NCBI GenBank assembly: GCA_017540825.1
Contig: JAFYAH010000028.1
Location: 1 to 44,587 of the forward strand
DNA: 44,587 bases
Source: Candidatus Methanomethylophilaceae archaeon
GTDB taxonomy: Archaea > Thermoplasmatota > Thermoplasmata > Methanomassiliicoccales > Methanomethylophilaceae
Direction of reading: 5' to 3'
Both the position numbers and the translations under genes were made by a program. The notes under the pieces are model-generated. The model saw only the letters and a list, made by a program, of their open reading frames with translations. It was not told where the DNA came from and made no database searches. Shown here one piece after another: positions 1 to 6,665 of the stretch (positions are counted from its first letter, which is position 1; the number at the start of each line of letters is the position of its first letter).

Positions 1-2
1 CG

Positions 3-713
3 GTTGTCCAGTACGTCCGCGAGCTGCCCTTCGAGAGCGCCGTGTATCCTGCCAATATGTACCATAGATTATCGGATGGCAGTGATGGCTGCAGGAAGGG
101 CCTGATCACCTGGTGCCCTTCCGGCCATGATCAGGAGCGCCCGAAGAGGAAGGGATGCGGGTTCATCAGGGAGAAGGGCTCCGTCGGCGACGAAGGGATT
201 CGCTACACCGCCTGCTCAGACGACAAGACCCATTATGCGAGGGGCAGGAGGTCCCACTGCTGGTCGCTCCATTGCCCCGAGTGCATGAACGACGTCGCCT
301 TAAGAGCGGGGACGAGGGTTGAGGAGCAGCTGAACGCCTACCGCATCTTAACAGAGAAGCAGGGAGGCGATCCGGGACCGCTGGGGCACTGGGTGGTCTC
401 CCCTCCCCAGAAGGAGGCCAAGAGGTGGGTGCAGACCATCGGCGTTTTCGGCGCCCTCAGGAAGCACGTGGAAGGCGGTCTCCAGGACGTGGAGGCGAAG
501 GCCGGATGCCTGGTCTTCCATCCCTGGAGGCAGACCCTTCAGCTGCTGGTATACTATCTGATGTGCCGGCGTTCCGACGACAGGGTGCTGAAAGGGGTCT
601 CGTCCTTCGGGATGTTCAACCCCCGCCTGAACGCCTCGTACAGTCTCCGTGCGAATCTGATTCCGTCAGCGATAATCGACACTGTGGCGAGGGACGTTAT
701 AGGATACAGATGA
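3..713 (+). CDS. Rep-like (rolling-circle replication type) protein, 5' partial and probably truncated
   Basis: The frame is open to the left edge of the window, so the gene may begin outside it; internal starts are GTG at 42 and ATG at 57. A Cys/His cluster (two Cys before position 240, then His-Cys...His-Cys-x-x-Cys) looks like the N-terminal zinc-binding part of archaeal plasmid Rep-like proteins. It is followed by the motifs HWVVSPPQ and GCLVFHPWR, which I associate from memory with that family. The downstream His-x-His motif expected in the family is not visible, and the protein ends about 50 residues after FHPWR. I infer a decayed or C-terminally truncated replication or transposition protein of an integrated element. 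The assignment is tentative. Confidence 0.45.
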   Translation, partial: VVQYVRELPFESAVYPANMYHRLSDGSDGCRKGLITWCPSGHDQERPKRKGCGFIREKGSVGDEGIRYTACSDDKTHYARGRRSHCWSLHCPECMNDVALRAGTRVEEQLNAYRILTEKQGGDPGPLGHWVVSPPQKEAKRWVQTIGVFGALRKHVEGGLQDVEAKAGCLVFHPWRQTLQLLVYYLMCRRSDDRVLKGVSSFGMFNPRLNASYSLRANLIPSAIIDTVARDVIGYR

Positions 714-805
714 GCTGACCGGGCGACGGGGTCGTCGACAAACCCCGCGCCCATGTTTCTTGTTTCGGAATAATTCGTACCGATAGGCCGTCACCCGAAA
801 AACGA

Positions 806-1162
806 TCACTCGATTTGCCTTTTGGGTTTCGTCCTCTTTTGGGAGCTCGCAAGCGCTTTCCGTCTCAGGTCGATGGTAACGTCGTCATCGAAAACGCTGA
901 GCGCACGCTTTGACCCCGATGCTTTATTGGTCACCTTACGAGAGCTGATCATCGCATCATCCCCATGGAATTTGGAACCGGCTGGAGGCCGCTCGCTATT
1001 GCCGATGCGCGTAGGATATTGTTTCAGGACTCTGACCTCCACATCCCCTTTGGCTATGCGAGTCTAGGCGTTGTGCGTATTGGTCTGGTGATGCTTTGTT
1101 CTGGCACCTCTCTTGATGCTGTCCGCTTCCACGGAGGCTCTTGAAGCTTTGAATGTAGCCAT
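806..1162 (-). CDS. Small basic protein with in-frame TAG (candidate pyrrolysine codon), function unknown
   Basis: Starts at ATG 1162, one base after the stop of the upstream gene, with a strong Shine-Dalgarno (GGAGGAGG). After 32 codons comes TAG (1066-1064). The same frame then stays open for 84 more codons to TGA at 808-806, giving 118 residues if TAG is read as an amino acid. The part after TAG looks protein-like (acidic FDDDVTIDL segment, basic C-terminal tail). A separate start for this part would have to be GTG at 1042, whose AAGGGG is only 2 nt away, which is poor spacing. No other gene in the window stops at TAG. The alternatives are a 32-aa peptide plus a remnant, or a nonsense mutation. 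I do not recognise the family. Confidence 0.5.
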
Positions 1163-1163
1163 A

Positions 1164-1487
1164 TCAAGTCCTCCTCCTTTTGCCATTCTCATCGAAGTGC
1201 TCTTTAAAGTATTCGTCAAAGAGTGCTTCTCCCACCGCCTCATCGACGCCCCAGGTCATCAGATCTTCATATCCGCCGTCCTTTACATTGGGGAATACAT
1301 AATCGGCGATCTTCTTCTGCCACTCTTTCGAGGGGATCTGCCCCGGAGCGCCGGCGTATTGTCCCTCTTCCTCGGACATGTATCTGAGTTGCAGTCTGAG
1401 ATCCTTGTACAGCCATCTCTGCCTTACCAGCTCGATTATGAGCTCGTCCTTGCTGAGCTTCTCCAGCTCCTCCCATTCGCTAGTCAT
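1164..1487 (-). CDS. Small acidic hypothetical protein (107 aa)
   Basis: A 107-residue soluble protein rich in Glu, Asp and Lys, with an N-terminal amphipathic helical stretch (EELEKLSKDELIIELVRQR) and a basic end (GKRRRT). The start ATG is preceded by GGGGAGGTGA. The last TGA of that sequence is the stop of the upstream gene, so translation is coupled. It is the middle gene of a three-gene minus-strand operon next to a Rep-like protein and a ribbon-helix-helix regulator, so it probably belongs to an integrated element. I recognise no family. Confidence 0.6.
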   Translation of the reverse strand: MTSEWEELEKLSKDELIIELVRQRWLYKDLRLQLRYMSEEEGQYAGAPGQIPSKEWQKKIADYVFPNVKDGGYEDLMTWGVDEAVGEALFDEYFKEHFDENGKRRRT

Positions 1488-1490
1488 TTT

Positions 1491-1763
1491 TCACCTCCCC
1501 TTACAGTATTGCACGCTGATGCTCTTCCCGCCACATATGTCTGACGGAAAGTCTGCCGACATGATCCGATCATCGCACCAATTGTCCCACGGCACGAGCG
1601 GACGGCATGTCACGGGCATCCCCCGCCTCAAAAGCGGATAGGTCATCGTGCGCGTTGTTTGCATGCCGTACCGCTGAATCTGATTGGACCGATTGCTCGT
1701 CCCCTCATGCGTTCTCATGCGTGTTCTTCTCGTCTGAATCGCCCTCATTCCATTCATGGACAT
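1491..1763 (-). CDS. Hypothetical protein (90 aa), first gene of small operon
   Basis: Starts at ATG 1763 after AAGGAGAAAA. The N-terminal 40 residues are basic and Arg/Thr rich. The C-terminal half has a Trp and three Cys (WDNWCDD, DICGGK, YCKGR). The stop codon overlaps the Shine-Dalgarno of the next gene, which supports a real operon. AT-rich DNA upstream (about 1800-1940) separates it from the divergent regulator at 1955 and probably holds both promoters. Function unknown; it could be a plasmid or virus-derived accessory protein. Confidence 0.5.
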   Translation of the reverse strand: MSMNGMRAIQTRRTRMRTHEGTSNRSNQIQRYGMQTTRTMTYPLLRRGMPVTCRPLVPWDNWCDDRIMSADFPSDICGGKSISVQYCKGR

Positions 1764-1799
1764 TTTTCTCCTTCGACTGTACGTTCAACCGCTGTCCTT

Positions 1800-1945
1800 T
1801 GATTGTATTTTCAATGTGATATTGATTCTATCTTAATTCACCTCAAGTCTTGATTAGATTAATAGTATATAATACATTTATTTTCTTAATTCATATTATA
1901 ATTCATATTCTAATTCGAATAGTTAAATATCAAAAAAGAGGTTGG
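1800..1945. promoter_or_regulatory. AT-rich divergent promoter region
   Basis: About 150 bp of very AT-rich sequence lies between the minus-strand small-gene operon and the plus-strand regulator. TATA-like stretches include tagtatataata (about 1862-1873) and gttaaatat (1922-1930). The second is about 27 nt before the regulator ATG at 1955, so that gene could be leaderless. This is a natural place for autoregulation by the ribbon-helix-helix protein, which is inference. Confidence 0.5.
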
Positions 1946-1954
1946 ATTCAGTAT

Positions 1955-2518
1955 ATGATAACCAGAACTGTCAGGGTCCCCAAAACGCTGGTGGACGAGA
2001 TAGACAAGCGCATCGACTCCCAGGAATACTCCACCCGTGCAGACTTCATACTGCATGCCATGAGGCAGATGCTGACAGTATTCGCTTCTAAGAAAAAGGA
2101 AATGATCGAGGCGGCCTCTCCGAACTACAGGATAACCGAGGAGAGAATCACAGAGCTGTTCAATTCGCTGGCGCAGTCCTATCTCAAGGGGTTCGACGAA
2201 TACGGCGGCGAGATGATGCAGATCAACACGCGCGTCCCGGAAGGGCTGGAGGACAAGACGATGATCCTGATGAAGCCGGAGTACGGATTCAAGAAGAAAA
2301 CGGACTACACTCGTGCTTCGATCATATGCCTGCTGTCAGTCCTGAGAGAGACCGACGACTCGTTCGAGGATGCCGAGAAGCTCATAGCCAAGCAGAGGCA
2401 GATGACAGAGACTGTCAACAAGGTCATCATCGAAGGGCTCAGCAAGGGCATGACTGCCAAAGAGATACTGGATGCCGCCTATGAGAAGCTGAAGGACACT
2501 GAGACTGGTGCGGAATGA
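1955..2518 (+). CDS. Tandem ribbon-helix-helix (CopG-type) DNA-binding protein
   Basis: 187 residues from ATG 1955. The open frame runs further upstream, but that extension is AT-rich, Ile-rich and promoter-like, so I reject it. Residues 2-45 form a classic ribbon-helix-helix: a strand ITRTVRVPKTLVDEI followed by two helices. Around residues 90-135 a second copy is seen (MQINTRVPEGLED strand, then helices with TDYTRASIICLLSVL). The protein thus carries two such units, which normally act as dimers, and could bind DNA as an internal pseudo-dimer. The C-terminal 50 residues are helical and charged. It is likely the regulator of the adjacent element genes, by location only. Confidence 0.75.
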   Translation: MITRTVRVPKTLVDEIDKRIDSQEYSTRADFILHAMRQMLTVFASKKKEMIEAASPNYRITEERITELFNSLAQSYLKGFDEYGGEMMQINTRVPEGLEDKTMILMKPEYGFKKKTDYTRASIICLLSVLRETDDSFEDAEKLIAKQRQMTETVNKVIIEGLSKGMTAKEILDAAYEKLKDTETGAE

Positions 2519-2753
2519 GCGTGCGAGCTCTAAGTCCTATGAGAGTTTGGGCAATCACAGGTGCTTCAACAGCTATCATACAATAGGATGATGAAGAGAG
2601 GTCCACGAGATCATCAGGCGCAGGTCCAACGACAAAAAGCCGGACCCACGTCTTCCCGAAGACCCAAAAAAACGACTTAGAAAAACGCAAACGCCATTAG
2701 CCAGACCGCGAGAAACAAGGTCGTCAATTGTGCTGAATAGCATAATGTATCAG

Positions 2754-2826
2754 TGGGCCCGCCCGGATTTGAACCGGAGTCAATGGCTCCCGAAGCCACA
2801 AGGATACCAAGCTACCCCACGGGCCC
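2754..2826 (-). tRNA. tRNA-Pro (anticodon CGG)
   Basis: The minus strand folds into a full cloverleaf: acceptor GGGCCCG/CGGGCCC (7 bp), D arm, anticodon arm GTGGC-loop-GCCAT with loop TTCGGGA placing CGG at 34-36, four-base variable loop, T arm TCCGG-TTCAAAT-CCGGG, discriminator A. CCA is not encoded. No intron is visible. The 3' end faces the accessory block at 1-2700, the usual geometry for an element integrated into a tRNA 3' end. Confidence 0.93.
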
Positions 2827-2971
2827 ACAGGACAGCTGATTTATTCGTCTGATATAATGATTTGCATAACGGCGACAAGCCCTCTTATGAAACGAGATGA
2901 CGATTCTAGCTCTTGCAGCACGAATGCCCGAGAACGTATCTGCGTAAATACGCGCATGCGGATTCGCCAGC

Positions 2972-3628
2972 GTGGGACTTATCGCAAGGAGCATAGTAAG
3001 CCGCACCGGCCCGGGGCTGGCTCTGCAGGAGATGATGTACGGGTTCATCATGGCCCTCCTCTTCATCACAGCAACGCGTTTCGGGATCCTGAATATAAAC
3101 TCCGCAATGGACATAATCATCCTCATGGTGGGCATGGACTTCACCTGGGGGGTCATAGACTGCATCCTGTTCTACACGATCGACGTCCTGGAGCAGCGCC
3201 GGATGCTTAACTACATGCGCTCGGACCTGCCGACGGACGCGAAGGCCGAGCTGATGTCCGACGACTTCGACTGCACGCCGCTGGACCTCGTATCTCCGGA
3301 CCAGAGACTGGAAGCCTGCAAGAGGATAGCTCTTCTGAACATGGAGAGCGAGGAGCAGCTGAAGGAGGACCGCAAGCGCATGGCCAGCAGCGCGTTCTTC
3401 TGCTTCATAGCCACCGTCCTGCCGCTCGTTCCTACGGTCCTCCCGCTGCTGCTGATAGATGACATCGACGACGCCCTGTTCGTGGCATCCTCCCTCTCCG
3501 CGATAACCATGTTCTTCGTCGGATGGAAGATGGGGAAGCACATCGGCATGAAAGGATGGCAGCTGGGCCTGACAATAGCCAGCCTGGCCTGGGCGATAAC
3601 CTTGATAGCCACCTTCACAGGCGGATGA
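2972..3628 (+). CDS. Integral membrane protein, VIT/CCC1-like
   Basis: 218 residues with about five membrane segments (roughly 21-40, 44-68, 138-160, 166-186 and 196-216). A charged cytoplasmic stretch between segments 2 and 3 is rich in Asp, Glu and Met. Five helices with a soluble insertion after helix 2, plus the motif EMMYGFIMAL near the N-terminus, resemble the VIT1/CCC1 Fe/Mn transporter superfamily; this is a fold-level impression only. The start is GTG at 2972, since an in-frame TAA lies at 2945. A taaata box about 25 nt upstream suggests a leaderless mRNA. Confidence 0.6.
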   Translation: MGLIARSIVSRTGPGLALQEMMYGFIMALLFITATRFGILNINSAMDIIILMVGMDFTWGVIDCILFYTIDVLEQRRMLNYMRSDLPTDAKAELMSDDFDCTPLDLVSPDQRLEACKRIALLNMESEEQLKEDRKRMASSAFFCFIATVLPLVPTVLPLLLIDDIDDALFVASSLSAITMFFVGWKMGKHIGMKGWQLGLTIASLAWAITLIATFTGG

Positions 3629-3680
3629 GGCCCAGCGCCTCAGTCTGAGATAAATACATCCTGCGTCATCGCCCGTGCTT

Positions 3681-5078
3681 ATGGACGGAGAGACGAAAGG
3701 CGTTGCGCTCCTGATAGGGAACCAGAGGAAGGGTATCGTAGCCATGGCTATACCCCTAGCCGTCGCTCTCCTGTTCCAGAACCTCAACAACATAGTCGAC
3801 AGCCTCTGGGTGTCCGACCTCGGCGGGACCTCCATGGCTGCGCTGGGGATCGTTTATCCCCTCTACTGCGTCCAGCTGGGCATCGGGAACGGCCTCGGAG
3901 TGGGGGTCTCAGCGGCAATAGCGCGCCACATAGGCGAAAAGGACAGGGAGAGGGCAGAGCGCTCCGCCTGCCAGGGGTTCGTCGTGGCGGTCCAGGCCTC
4001 ATTGGTGCTGACGCCGTTCCTGGTCGTCGTGGCGCCGTTCGTGATGCCTCTGATGGGCGCGGGGGACATAGCCGACGAATGCCTCGGGTACGCCTATCCG
4101 CTGTTCCTGACGACGTTCTTCATCATCCTCAGCGGGATAATGGCGGGGATGCTCCGCGGAGAGGGCGCGGCGAAGCGCTCCATGATAATGCAGGCTTCCG
4201 GGGCCGTGGTTAACATCGTCCTCGACCCGGTGATGATCTTCTGGCTGGACATGGGAGTGGCCGGCGCCGCCTGGGCGACCGCCATATCCTTCGCGGCTTC
4301 CTGCCTGATCGCGGTCATATGGTACATCCGCGGCAGAGGCCTCTTCGTCCGCATCAGGAAGGAGTACCTCAGGAGCGACAGAGCCGTCAGGAAGGACATC
4401 TTCTCCGTGGGGCTTCCGGAGGCGCTGGAGCTGTCTGTGATGAACGTGTTCAACATCGCCCTGAACTTCTGCGTCATCATGTGCGGAGGGACCGACGGCG
4501 CAGCGATATACTCGTCGAGCTGGAGGGTGTTCTACATCCTCATGGTCCCCGCCCAGGCCATGGGAGGTGCCCTCGTCAGCGTATGCTCCGCCGAGTACGG
4601 GATGGGTAGGTTCGACATGATACGCGACGGTTTCCGCTTCACCGCAGTCCGCGCCTTCGTCCTGCTCGTGCTGTTCTCCGCGATCACAGCCGCGTTCGCC
4701 GACCCGATATCTGCGGTCTTCACCCACAGCGAAGGGCTCAGGCAAATGCAGGGGGAGATGACGGACATGATCAGGATGTTCTGCGTGTTCCTGCCGATGA
4801 TGTCCTTTATCTACACTGGGTCCTCGCTGATGCAGGCCCTCGACCGCGCCCGCGGGGCCATGCTGAACTCCCTGGCGAGAAACCTTATGCTGACCGGCCT
4901 GTTCTTCCTGGGGGCGTACTGCTTCGGGACACTTGGGTCGCTGTGGACCCTCCTGGCCATAGGCGAAATCACAGGAGGCCTGATGATGCTGGCCCATGCT
5001 GTCGTTGTCTTTAAGAAGATAGAATCGAGAACTCCTCATCGAGCCAGATCGGCATTGTTTTGTTTCCTGCATCTTTAA
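3681..5078 (+). CDS. MATE family multidrug/sodium efflux protein
   Basis: 465 residues with about 12 hydrophobic segments and MATE features: NLNNIVDSLWVSDLGG near the N-terminus (typical N-x-x-D) and a second half repeating the layout (GLPEALELSVMNVFNIALN). It exports cationic organic compounds in exchange for Na+ or H+ (family knowledge). I prefer ATG 3681, with a gataaata box about 30 nt upstream, over GTG 3675. The last 15 or so residues after VFKKIESR are unlike a MATE end and are read from DNA that is antisense to the 56-aa gene at 5011-5181. The original stop may have been lost when the toxin-antitoxin island arrived. Confidence 0.88.
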   Translation: MDGETKGVALLIGNQRKGIVAMAIPLAVALLFQNLNNIVDSLWVSDLGGTSMAALGIVYPLYCVQLGIGNGLGVGVSAAIARHIGEKDRERAERSACQGFVVAVQASLVLTPFLVVVAPFVMPLMGAGDIADECLGYAYPLFLTTFFIILSGIMAGMLRGEGAAKRSMIMQASGAVVNIVLDPVMIFWLDMGVAGAAWATAISFAASCLIAVIWYIRGRGLFVRIRKEYLRSDRAVRKDIFSVGLPEALELSVMNVFNIALNFCVIMCGGTDGAAIYSSSWRVFYILMVPAQAMGGALVSVCSAEYGMGRFDMIRDGFRFTAVRAFVLLVLFSAITAAFADPISAVFTHSEGLRQMQGEMTDMIRMFCVFLPMMSFIYTGSSLMQALDRARGAMLNSLARNLMLTGLFFLGAYCFGTLGSLWTLLAIGEITGGLMMLAHAVVVFKKIESRTPHRARSALFCFLHL

Positions 5079-5181
5079 GCACCCGAAACAATTCCTGGAC
5101 TGCGCTCGGATTGCTTGCCATGCTCTCGAATCGTCCGTTTTCGCAATTTCCGAACCAAATCTTCGTTCCTGATGCTCTCAT
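5011..5181 (-). CDS. 56-aa protein, third gene of the Panacea toxin-antitoxin island
   Basis: ATG at 5181 overlaps the TGA of the preceding toxin frame as ATGA, so it is translationally coupled. The product reads like a folded small protein (IWFGNCENGRFESMAS, then a helix AVQELFRVLKDAG and WLDEEFSI). I do not recognise it. Its 3' end overlaps the convergent MATE gene by 68 bp. Position suggests a third component or a regulator of the toxin-antitoxin pair, which is inference. Confidence 0.5.
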   Translation of the reverse strand: MRASGTKIWFGNCENGRFESMASNPSAVQELFRVLKDAGNKTMPIWLDEEFSILSS

Positions 5182-5987
5182 AGGCTGATGATGTTGTGGT
5201 GCCAACAGATACAGATAGACAAATCTGCCATCATCATGATTATTATGATTGCATTGAACCATATGACCATGCGCTTGTATCCTTCTTCGCTGGTCATCAA
5301 CTTCATTCCTGCAACACGTTCTACCACACTCAGAAGCAACAACAACAGGTTGTATGTGACGAAACCACATAACAAGAGAAGAAACACGAGCTTGAACGTC
5401 TCTACGTTATCTGCCCCTGATATCGAACCTGTAAGGAATCCTGCGCCTCCGGTGAAGGTCAGGACTATTGCGGTGAACATTCCGAGGACTGTGACCAGAC
5501 GCAGATTGTTGTTGCTGGATTCGTCCCCAATGCGTTAGATTGTTTCCTCGAGAGCCGAAGTCTTGTTATCTAATTCATTCAGGGTCTTGTTCGATTCGTT
5601 GAGACTTTTTATGCTAGCTTCCGTTTCTATCTTGATGGATTTGCGTATTATCTCTAATGAAAGATGATCTTTAAGCTTCAACAGCTTCATACAGACGCCG
5701 TTGTCATCACACCTCTCGATGACGCTTTTCAAATTCCTCATGAGGTCGTCGCAGGACTCTTCCTGAAGATCTATCATCAAGGATGCCAAAGAGCTGTATT
5801 GATGTCTGAACTGGAATTCCTGAAACCGCATATTGTACAAGTCTTTTATTTCAATGACGATAGCGTCGATTTTATCGTTGTACCCTTCGCCATCCGAATC
5901 CAGAAGCTCGATTTCAGACAGCCTTCTTAGGATTCCGTTAAGCTTCGGCTGCTGTTCTTCATTCCACTCCAGCACATCTCTGCTCAT
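5178..5987 (-). pseudogene. Coiled-coil/two-TM toxin of Panacea system, interrupted by in-frame TAA
   Basis: The ATG at 5987 overlaps the antitoxin stop (ATGA). The first 150 codons encode a charged coiled-coil protein. An in-frame TAA at 5537-5535 interrupts it, and the same frame continues for another 118 codons without further stops to TGA at 5180-5178. That second part has two hydrophobic segments (VTVLGMFTAIVLTFTGGAG, then LVFLLLLCGFVTYNLLLLLL) and a third near the end. A long coiled coil followed by paired membrane helices is a known layout for membrane-acting toxins paired with Panacea antitoxins. The intact protein would have about 269 residues. TAA is not a pyrrolysine codon, so a nonsense mutation inactivating the toxin is the simplest reading. 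Confidence 0.65.
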
Positions 5988-6424
5988 TTCGACTCCAGAA
6001 AGCTGATAATATCCCCATAGGGAATGACCTCCCTCATGCCATCTCCGTTCTTGTATGCCTTATACCATGGAGAGCCGGCCTCATGGGTCTCCCTGACTAA
6101 CGAAGCGGATGACCTTCTGTTGTACCGTTCCACTAATGGAAAAAGAAAGTCCCTGTCGAGCTGATCCAGGCCATCTTTCTCGACCACGCAGATAGGATCG
6201 GCTATAAATGACCTGTATTTCATGTATACAGCAGGTATCACCGGACCGTACTTCCATGCTTCAATTCTATCGTCGAAGAGGACTCCCCTTCCACCTTTAT
6301 AATAATCGATCCAAAGGAAATACAGCATCTTCTGAAGCTTCAGATTGTCGACAGGCCTCTCAGAGCTATAGCACTGGCTGACCACATATTTCGCTACTTC
6401 CTGAGCCGTATACTTCGCGGTCAT
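5984..6424 (-). CDS. Panacea-domain (DUF4065/SocA-like) antitoxin
   Basis: 146 residues with family hallmarks: an N-terminal helix (AQEVAKYVVSQC), the LKLQKMLYFLWIDYYKG motif, then AWKYGPVIPAVYMKYRSF (the conserved W..GPV...Y motif) and a C-terminal helix. Panacea proteins are chaperone-like antitoxins that neutralise varied partner toxins, including membrane-active ones (family knowledge). The gene precedes and overlaps the toxin frame by 4 bp. Its DNA is clearly less GC-rich than its neighbours, suggesting transfer. AT-rich promoter DNA lies at about 6455-6480, and GGTGA sits just before the ATG. Confidence 0.85.
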   Translation of the reverse strand: MTAKYTAQEVAKYVVSQCYSSERPVDNLKLQKMLYFLWIDYYKGGRGVLFDDRIEAWKYGPVIPAVYMKYRSFIADPICVVEKDGLDQLDRDFLFPLVERYNRRSSASLVRETHEAGSPWYKAYKNGDGMREVIPYGDIISFLESK

Positions 6425-6587
6425 TCACCATCACTGCATGCTTCATGATACCAGAATAAAAAAATAGTTATCGTTTAGGTTCGATGCCTCTGCCTCACAT
6501 CATTCCAGGAATGGCACAACAAATGTCGCATAGGCTTCGATGTAGAATGATTTCACAGGGACCAGAAACATGCTCGGCACGAGAACT

Positions 6588-6658
6588 GCCTCGGATACAT
6601 GTTACACCAGGCATCCGAGGCAAGATGAAAGAGTCGGAGCCTAGGATATCCAGGCTCC
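6588..6658 (-). terminator. Two hairpins after acnA
   Basis: Just beyond the aconitase stop are two perfect inverted repeats: GGAGCCT/AGGCTCC (6636-6658, loop 9) and GCCTCGGAT/ATCCGAGGC (6588-6621, loop 16). They lie between the aconitase 3' end and the antitoxin promoter and probably end transcription. There is no long U-tract, so function is uncertain. The rest of 6425-6665 holds only the antitoxin promoter. Confidence 0.45.
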
Positions 6659-6665
6659 TGTTGTT

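Noticed and set aside
2439-2690. 83-aa minus-strand frame after the regulator
   Set aside because: It overlaps the regulator 3' end antisense; no ribosome site or motif. The 235-nt gap to the tRNA seems empty.
5182-5370. Longer N-terminus for the 56-aa gene
   Set aside because: It overlaps the toxin coding sequence out of frame; the ATGA overlap at 5181 gives a natural start.
5535-5537. Toxin TAA as a recoded sense codon
   Set aside because: Pyrrolysine uses TAG, not TAA, and no recoding signal is visible; a nonsense mutation is simpler.
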